This document shows positions 57,151-64,000 of a stretch of 64,000 nucleotides of DNA, one piece after another. Under the pieces are notes generated by a model that was given only the letters and a program-made list of their open reading frames with translations, was not told where the DNA came from and ran no database searches. The stretch comes from Gnetum montanum. Taxonomy: Eukaryota > Streptophyta > Gnetopsida > Gnetales > Gnetaceae. Position 1 is the stretch's first letter. The number at the start of each line of letters is the position of its first letter. The translations under genes were made by a program, and so were the position numbers. The stretch spans positions 66,452 through 130,451 of the forward strand of contig MNCI01011447.1 in the NCBI GenBank assembly GCA_015680685.1, in the 5' to 3' direction.

Positions 57151-59610
57151 AATCCATTGTATTTCCACTCAACCCTACCTACAATGCCTCTAGTCAAGAT
57201 GTACTTCACATTTATGGCCCAAAGGATCTCGCAATCATAGAGCAAAGGCAATCAATTAGACAAAGAAATAACAACCTAGAATTTGAAATTATTAATGTGG
57301 ACTTTTATAACTTCCTTTATGCTAAAATATAAACTAGTCTCCTTATACCATGCTTTGAGTATAACACTAAGTGTTAATTCAAAATCATACACCGAGATGA
57401 AAAATAATACATCCTGTCACCCTATGATATGATCACTTTATAAAATTTTTGTGCTCAAATGATAATACAAATTATAGAAATTGATGAGTGGAGTGAGGAT
57501 ATTAGCATGGATATACATCAAAAGGAGCAAGATGAATTTGAGACTAAACAAGAATTAGACACTTTCATCTAGAACCTCTTCTAGTAATTAGCCTTCCAAA
57601 TATCTATTCCCAATTCTACATCTTGTGTGTCATCTATAGAACAAGTTCCTCAACATTCATCTCCTCCTAATCATCCTATCATTTTTGTATCAACACCCAT
57701 TATTGCCACATATCAAGCTTAGTCTATACGTCAATTTGTCTCTCTATTTTCATTAATGCATTTTGCAACACAACCTTGCTTCATGCAATCATCACTAGTG
57801 GTGTTTACCATATTCTATCCTTTGTCTATCCTAGTTGACTCCTAAGTGGAATCCCAAACTACTCAAGCCTCTCATACCTTCATTTTCACTTTTATCCCTC
57901 AAGTCCTTATGTATACATACTTCTGATTGTTCAATCCCCTACCACCATGATCACCTAGCCTCTTCCATCATTGTTATTACCCATCACACAACATCAAACC
58001 TCTCAACTCACTCCGTAGTCATTTGTGAAAATTCCACAATCCACTATAATTTTTCAAGGATTAGATCAAGCTTTCTAGATGATCCAATACCTTACCAAAG
58101 AGCTACATAAGCTTAAATCTTCTACCACTCAAATGGTTAAAATAATGGACTTCTACCAAGATGATCCCTAGTTCCACCATCCTCCACATCACTCTTTCCA
58201 TGGACATTTCCATTCTCCAATTCACCAAATACAATGGTGAGGATGATCCCAATGCATACATCACTACCTTTTGTTCAAAGTATCTATTATTTCAATCTTG
58301 GTCTCACACTATTTTTTGCATCTTCTATATGTCTCTCATCATGAAATCCTTGGATTTGTATCGTGTGTTACTTAGAGGATCCATTACCATGTTAGAGAAC
58401 TTGATCTATCAATTCATTAACCATGTTATGTATAACTTAAAACTTAACAAAAATCTTGATCAATTTATGAAAATCAAGAAAGGGTCTCATGAACTTGTCT
58501 AGAAGTTTATACAATGATGGTATTCTCTCCTTAATGAGATTCTTGAGCCGATAGCCAAAAATCACCTTCTAGCCATTTTCAAGAGGGTGGTCAACAAGTT
58601 TATCAAGTCCAAATTATATTACTTAGACCCATAGTCCCTTAGCCAAGAATTATCTTAAACAAAGAACATAGAAGATGTTGCTAAAGCTAGTAGTGACTCA
58701 ACCTACAAAATGTACAAGAACCAACACATGAGAAAGGATAGGGATATAAGAAAGCAAAATGACCTAGCCATGGCCACTATGTCCAAATATGAAAAGACCA
58801 CATAGGGGCCAGAGAAAAATCAACCAAAGGCCCATACCGCAACTACTCAATCTTTAGCATCAAGGGCCACTACCTCTAATCAACCTAGGTTTAACTTTGA
58901 GAAAAAAGATCAATCCAAATAAACAAAGTTTTCCTTGAATCCATTTGAGCTCCTTAATGAGTTTCTTAAAAGTTGTCATATGTAGTATAAGAAAATAACT
59001 AAGAATATCCACAAGAGGCATGATTGTTTTTGTAATATTTCTAAGGGTCCTACATTAGCAACCTCAAATTAATGTAGACCTAACTTTGAGAAAAAGGATT
59101 GGTCTAAATACACAAAGTTGGCCTTGAAACCATCTAAGCTCCTTGACCTATTGCTCAAAAATTATTTTATTCATTATAAGAAAATGACAAAGAATTCCCA
59201 TAAGAGGCATGATTTTTTGTGTGAGATCACTAAGGATCAAACTATAATAATCAAGGATGATGCACTAGTGCCAAAATATTTTAAACTTGATAGATTCTAC
59301 AGCTACCATTAATTTCCTGGTTATGATACTGATTTATACCTAGCCTTAAAGGATGACTTGCCAAAGATGATAGATAATGGAGATTTAGTGTTAGACTCTT
59401 CTAACCCTATTAGGCCCAAAAACCAACACATAAAAGTTTATAAATATTTTTTGAATACAAATAACAACCCTTATACAATAGCAGCATTCAACATTAGTAG
59501 TGTCTTAAGACTTTCTAGTGAGCCATTCATTATGTGGGTACCTCATGATAAAATGGGTCCTTCAACTTTGTCAAGTTTAAACATTATTTTTACTATAATG
59601 ATATCATGAC
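57150..59610 (+). pseudogene. Gag of element G with an internal duplication
   Basis: The N-terminal part is near 57,186. The core at 58,161-58,500 has LQFTKYNGEDDPNAYITTF and MKSLDLYRVLLRGSITMLE, then HLLAIFKRVVNKFIKSKLYY (58,560). The region after it is present twice: NFEKKDQSK...ELLNEFLK...HKRHD (58,890-59,030) and NFEKKDWSK...KLLDLLLK...HKRHD (59,075-59,220). RFYSYH-FPGYDTDLYLALKDD (59,290) is the zinc knuckle, here with Tyr for the first and last Cys. VLDSSNPIRPKNQHIKVYKY aligns with element D (30,905-30,955). Many stops. Confidence 0.8.
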
Positions 59611-60009
59611 CTAAATCTCTCAAGGAACCATTCATCATTAGAGTATCCCCTCCCTCTACCACTAGGCCTACAATCCATATTGACCAATGTCCTCCCATGG
59701 TGGCCAATGCAACAACCTCTTCACAACATGATAATAGAAAATCACCAACCAAGAAATGTAAGAAGCATGACCCCAAGAAATGGTAAAGGCATGGAAGGAA
59801 GTAGGCTCACTAAAGCCCAAACCTATTTTAGAACTTCCCATAAGCTCCAACACCAATCCAATTTAAGTAGTTAGCTTAGGGAAGATTGTAAACCATAAAA
59901 GAAAAGGAAGTAGGCCAAACCATAAAAATTGTTGTATGAAGTTTGAATCCTAGGAAGAATGGAGGAAGTTATGGGAAATAAGAATGAAAACATAATGGCC
60001 AATAACAAG

Positions 60010-60903
60010 GACTTCCTCAACACCATGAAATAGTTCAAACACTTCTTAAAGTAGAAAAACACCTTCTTAAGTGTGTATGACCTAGTGATGATCTCCTTTG
60101 CTTACTATGAAGCCTTAGTAAGGATGTTGACTTTAATGTCCATTGGCAAGGAAATTACTATAAATGAAGAATGCATTTAAGTAGTAATAGTACCACCTTT
60201 AGGTAGGAAAGAAACAAAGTCAATACCCTAGTATTTCATGATAGTGATGTAAAGACCAATCCCTAGGATGTCAAGATAATGAAGGATCCTCTACTTAGAA
60301 TCATAAGATTTGAGAAATATAAAATACATAGGGTACAATGTTATACCTTTTATAGTGTCTAGGCCATGTATAACATATGCAAAGAACTTCCAATTTTTCA
60401 CTCAAGTTCTTTGATGGATTGTGGATAGGAATGAAGTGCTCTATCTCTTTAGACTTTGTAGTAGGAAAGCAATTCCACACATCTACCAACTTCTTGGTGG
60501 TGGAATAGATACCAATATTTTATCTAATATTGGGAAGGCCTTGATTAGCTCAATTTAAAGATGTTTCCTCCCCCATCCACAAAGAAATTAACTTACCTTA
60601 TGAGGGAGGTGAAATAATCATACATGTTGATAGTGTGGTTTCTTTGTTAGTCAATAATATGGATGTGGAATAAGGGTCCAAAGTGGAGTTTGAAGAAGAA
60701 ACTCCTAGTATCAAGAGTGAAGGAGAGAGGCCCAAAAAATTAAACCAAGCCAAGATCAAAGATAACCAAGCCATAAACAAAGAATGGAAAAAGCTCCCAT
60801 TCAACATTATTAGTGAGGAAAATAGGATGTACATGATTGTGCAACAAAGGTCATATACTTTTCCTAATCTTTCATATACTTTTCCTAATATTTTCATATA
60901 CTA
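60010..60903 (+). pseudogene. Protease region of element G
   Basis: NTFLSVYDLVMISFAYYEAL (60,059) equals the block before the protease in C and D. The far end of the domain is well kept: FYLILGRPWLAQFKDVSS, PIHKEINLPYEGGEIIIH (60,510-60,625), NNMDVE and an acidic tail. The active-site half (60,200-60,500) is unreadable in one frame. The tail ends with a direct repeat of TCATATACTTTTCCTAAT (60,850-60,895) and a stop at 60,903. RT does not follow; an AT-rich spacer and the accessory gene on the other strand do. Confidence 0.75.
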
Positions 60904-61453
60904 ATGCATCTCCTACTTGCTTATCCCTATGTTAACACCATGTGCCTTTTTCATTTTTATTTTGTAGCTTAGTTTTAACCTTTTGTTTATATGTACTATT
61001 TCATTCCACCATGCTTCATCCCATTTAGGCTTATTGAAACCAAGTGTTTCTTTTACATGTCTACATGAAGATTATAATTGATGTTCATTCATTATTTTTC
61101 TTTTATTATTTCATTTAAAAAATCCATGAAAATATCATAAAAATTTAAAACATTAAAATCATAACCTTTTTCCTACAACATTGTAGCTTGTTACACTATA
61201 TTTTATAATTTTATCATTTTACTAGTTTATGTTTACATTTTACTACAAATTTTTCTTTATGGAATTCCAGTCTAAACATGTAGGATTTTTTATATATTGA
61301 CAACATAAAATACATAAAAAATAAAAATACCATAAGAAATATATGTAAAATTAAAATTTTATAACCAAAGTATTCATTCCAAAAAACATAGCCACATTGT
61401 GTGAGAAAAATAAAAAACATAAAAAAAGTAAATGAAGTGTGCTATAGTCTTAG
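60904..61453. other. AT-rich spacer between PR and accessory gene of element G
   Basis: No gene seen. The minisatellite found at this place in A, C and D is not recognisable; either it was lost or it has decayed too far. The minus-strand frame 61,214-61,420 has no counterpart in the other copies. Confidence 0.5.
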
Positions 61454-64000
61454 CTACACCCTCCAAAAAAAACAATAATAAAATAATACATAGTCCCTAG
61501 AAGCTATAATAGCCGAAAAAAATAACACCAATACTACAACTATGATAACCAAAAACATAACAAGACTAGTATGCTTAAGGAAAATTGAAGGAAGAGGAGG
61601 AACATCATCACCAACATGACCACTAGTGTTGTTGCCATTACTTGAAGCCTACACACAACAAAAACATAAAAAAAATAATTAGTACTTGCTATCGCCAAAA
61701 AATCATCATAAAAAAAATAGAAAAATGCACACTAAACTAAAAGCACATAAACATGGAGTATAACATAAAAAATGTTAAAATAAAGACTCTAAAACAAATC
61801 TCTAGAGATACTAGAGAAAGGTCTTCTAAGGAAAAGCTTCAAAGACTAGATTCCAATCTATGAAGAATCTTCTCTTCATCATGTTAGCCTAGTATATTTC
61901 TCCAAGACATACACTAATTAATATGTTCCTCCTCACAACATCAGTCCACTCAAGAGGCTCTTAGGAAAAGGAGGTAGTAGTAGCATCTCTAGAAGTAGTA
62001 GTGATCTAAAGAGGAGTGGAATCATAGACTACTAGAAACTATTTGAACAACTTGAAAGTATCTTCTTCCTTTATTCTTTTCATAAACATTTCAAGATTTT
62101 GACACTTCATAGGTTCCTTCTATAGCCACTTGAGATAGCTTTCATTTTCCACCTTGTACTATCACTCATTGTTCTTTTGTTTCTTACACCACTAAAGAAC
62201 CCAAGCATAGTAATCCCTCTCATCTCTAATATTACATACCAATAACTCCACCTACATGTCCTTTTAAATGTTGCTCTTGACTAGAGAAACTTTGCTTTGG
62301 ATGGCACTCTAGTAGCATGACTACTTAATTTTCTTAGTTTTCAAAGAGTCTCTATTGGCTACATGGGCCTCTATGAACTCATTGCGAGCTCTAAGGTCTC
62401 TAATTTTAGCTACCTACTATTCTTTTTTTTCTAGGATCATAACCTTCTCCCATAGGAATTCATTAGAGCATTAACACTCCCAAGAGTGCTTGACACGTGA
62501 GAGGGCATACATAGTGGTCCTTTCATATAAACTCCATGAAACATTTTCCACATCAAGTGATAGTGTAGGAAAATCATCAAGTTCAAATCATGCTCAAGAT
62601 CCCATCTAAGCTTGGACATTGAAATAACCACAATACACACACAAAAATAATAAGAAAAAAAAGTAACAAAGAACATATTAAATCACTGGAACCATGTAGG
62701 CATAAAATAGAGGAAGCCATAAAAATATAAAACAAGATATAAAAATGCATAAGTGGTAGAAAACAAATCAAGGAAAAACATGTCAACTATTCTTAGCAAC
62801 ATTAGGAGCTATTTATTACAATCTATTAACCATATCTTCTACCATGCTTTGCATGAACTCAATCTTTTTTGGAACCTTGACCAAAGGTTTTAAACAAAAC
62901 ATCAAGGTTGATGCTTCTAGAAGAGGCTCTACTTCTTATTGCTTCCTGTTCTTGGCATCTTTGCTCTACCTCTACCATTTCCTAGGTTGCTAATTGTTTT
63001 TTCTTCCCTAAAATAATTATAGAGATAGAAACATAGGACAAGTTAGGAAATTTTGGGTAAAAAAATAAAAAACATAAATATATAACATAAAAATATACAA
63101 AATCACATGAGAAACAAAAAATAAAATATGCATATAAAACATAACTAAAATATTTTGATGTGCCTTGCCAAACCTAAGGGATATCTTCTTTCATTATGGC
63201 TATTTAACAATAAAAACTATATTCTAAACTTGTGGCCTTTTCAACTTTTCCTTAGCTACACTATTAGCTTCTACACATACCTCTTTGGTTCTCTTGGCAT
63301 TTCCAAAGGAAATATGGGGTTCTTTTCCCATGTTGTTAAGGGGGGGAACAATTTGTACCACTAAATTTTTTAGTGGTAATTAATAGCATTTCTCCAACAT
63401 CTTTAACTAGTGGATCCTAGACCTACATAACTTGAATAATATGTTTGAACCAAAGCTTAGAAAATTGGGAGGGATAATAACTCACCCACTTTCCATCCTT
63501 CTTGACCACCAGGAATTCTACAAAACTTCTTAGATACAAAGTGAAGAATGCAATGTGCATATGGCATGTTGTGTTAAGGCTATTTCAAAATTCTCAAACC
63601 TACTTACATAGCCTAGACACCAAGAATACAACCCAGTTCAACTTAGTATCCTCGATGAGGACCTTCCTCATGGTTCAAGGATGTTGAATAATAATGATCT
63701 TCTCCTATGATAGCTATAAGGGAAATGATCTAAGATGGAATAGAGGATATATCTTGTTATCCTCTATGACCTTACACTAATCAAAAGTCAACCCTCCAGT
63801 AACACAAGAATTAAGCCACTCCTCAACCTCCTCTCTATGGCTCATCTCTTTTCCTACTCTTCTAGAAACCTTGTTGCCATCACAAGGTGCATCGAAGAGG
63901 TTGCTAAATGTAGATTCATTAACAGTCAAGGTAATAGACACATTGTTAACATGAAAGATGAAATTTTTGACTCCTCAATCAAAGGATTCAATTACATTCA
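61454..64000 (-). pseudogene. Accessory gene of element G, N-terminus outside the window
   Basis: On the minus strand from 64,000: ESTFSNLFDAPCDGNKVSRR and REEVEEWL (63,900-63,790), then HIAFFTLYLRSFVEFLVVKK (63,560-63,500), aligning with FSNLFDVPTNG and HHAFFVACLRHFTKFLVVHE of element A. The coiled-coil part follows (KIRDLRARNEFIEAHV, 62,400-62,350). A last exon comes after an acceptor with TACTAAT branch, pyrimidine tract and GTGTGTAG (61,695-61,649). That exon reads SSNGNNTSGHVGDDV and then a hydrophobic stretch (LVMFLVIIVVVLVLFFS) before the stop at 61,454. The hydrophobic tail is absent in A and D. Stops show decay. Function unknown. Confidence 0.72.

Larger units (their letters stand above)
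54969..64000 (+). mobile_element. Element G: relative of A, continuing beyond the window
   Basis: A 5' LTR, primer site, leader, gag and protease on plus, then the accessory gene on minus running off the right edge. The order PR then antisense gene, with no RT between, is the same as in A and D. RT-INT may follow outside the window. The copy is much richer in A/T than D or C, consistent with greater age and decay of methylated cytosines. It interrupts element F between PR and RT. Confidence 0.75.

Noticed and set aside
1-64000. Host genes, tRNA or rRNA genes
   Set aside because: I found no host protein domain, no tRNA cloverleaf with A and B boxes that I could support, and no rRNA-like segment; all assignable coding sequence is from retrotransposons.

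Overview
The window is repeat DNA from a large plant nuclear genome. I found no host gene, rRNA, tRNA or bacterial feature. Everything assignable is Ty3/gypsy LTR-retrotransposon sequence: Gag, aspartic protease (PR), reverse transcriptase (RT), two kinds of RNase H, and integrase (INT). The Tat- and Athila-type families present, the low coding density and the repeated nesting fit a seed plant with a big genome; I cannot name the species. Nearly every reading frame carries stops and frameshifts, so these are old, mostly dead copies.

Layout by nesting. Element A is a giant Tat-like retrotransposon read on the minus strand. Its 5' LTR lies at about 48,654-50,962 and it runs leftward off the window at base 1. 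Its parts are a Gag N-terminus (47,600-47,865), Gag centre (24,212-26,301), PR C-terminus (18,080-18,510), an opposite-strand accessory gene (12,928-17,499, plus strand) with a minisatellite on each side, RT to RNase H (9,708-12,083), INT (1,266-2,359) and a third minisatellite (761-1,250). Three younger elements interrupt it. B is an Athila-like gag-PR element (2,360-9,707, minus) inside the RNase H/INT spacer. C is a truncated relative of A (18,511 to about 24,200, plus) inside PR. D is another relative (26,307-47,594, plus) inside gag, bounded by a perfect CACCT duplication. Element E (34,261-46,973, minus) sits inside the 3' LTR of D, bounded by a perfect AGAAG duplication; it has about 2.9-kb LTRs, gag, PR, RNase H, RT, INT and an extra 3' ORF. 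To the right lie decayed chromovirus-like pieces (F, 51,000-54,968, plus). Element G, another relative of A (54,969 to beyond 64,000, plus), starts at the end of the F homology.

The most interesting system is the family A/C/D/G. In A, D and G the protease is followed not by RT but by an accessory gene on the opposite strand. In A, RT-RNase H-INT lie beyond that gene, and the gene has its own TATA box and several credible spliceosomal introns. One intron is recognisable at the same place in A and D, with a probable counterpart in G. The minisatellites beside the gene in A, and after PR in C and D, keep a 4-6-4 inverted repeat whose arms change in a compensatory way between arrays. The LTR U3 regions of all four copies carry long TGCTACG/CGTAGCA palindromes.

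Limits: boundaries marked approximate come from reading frames and sequence similarity judged by eye. There is one assembly gap (34,573-34,910) next to an artefact-like foldback.
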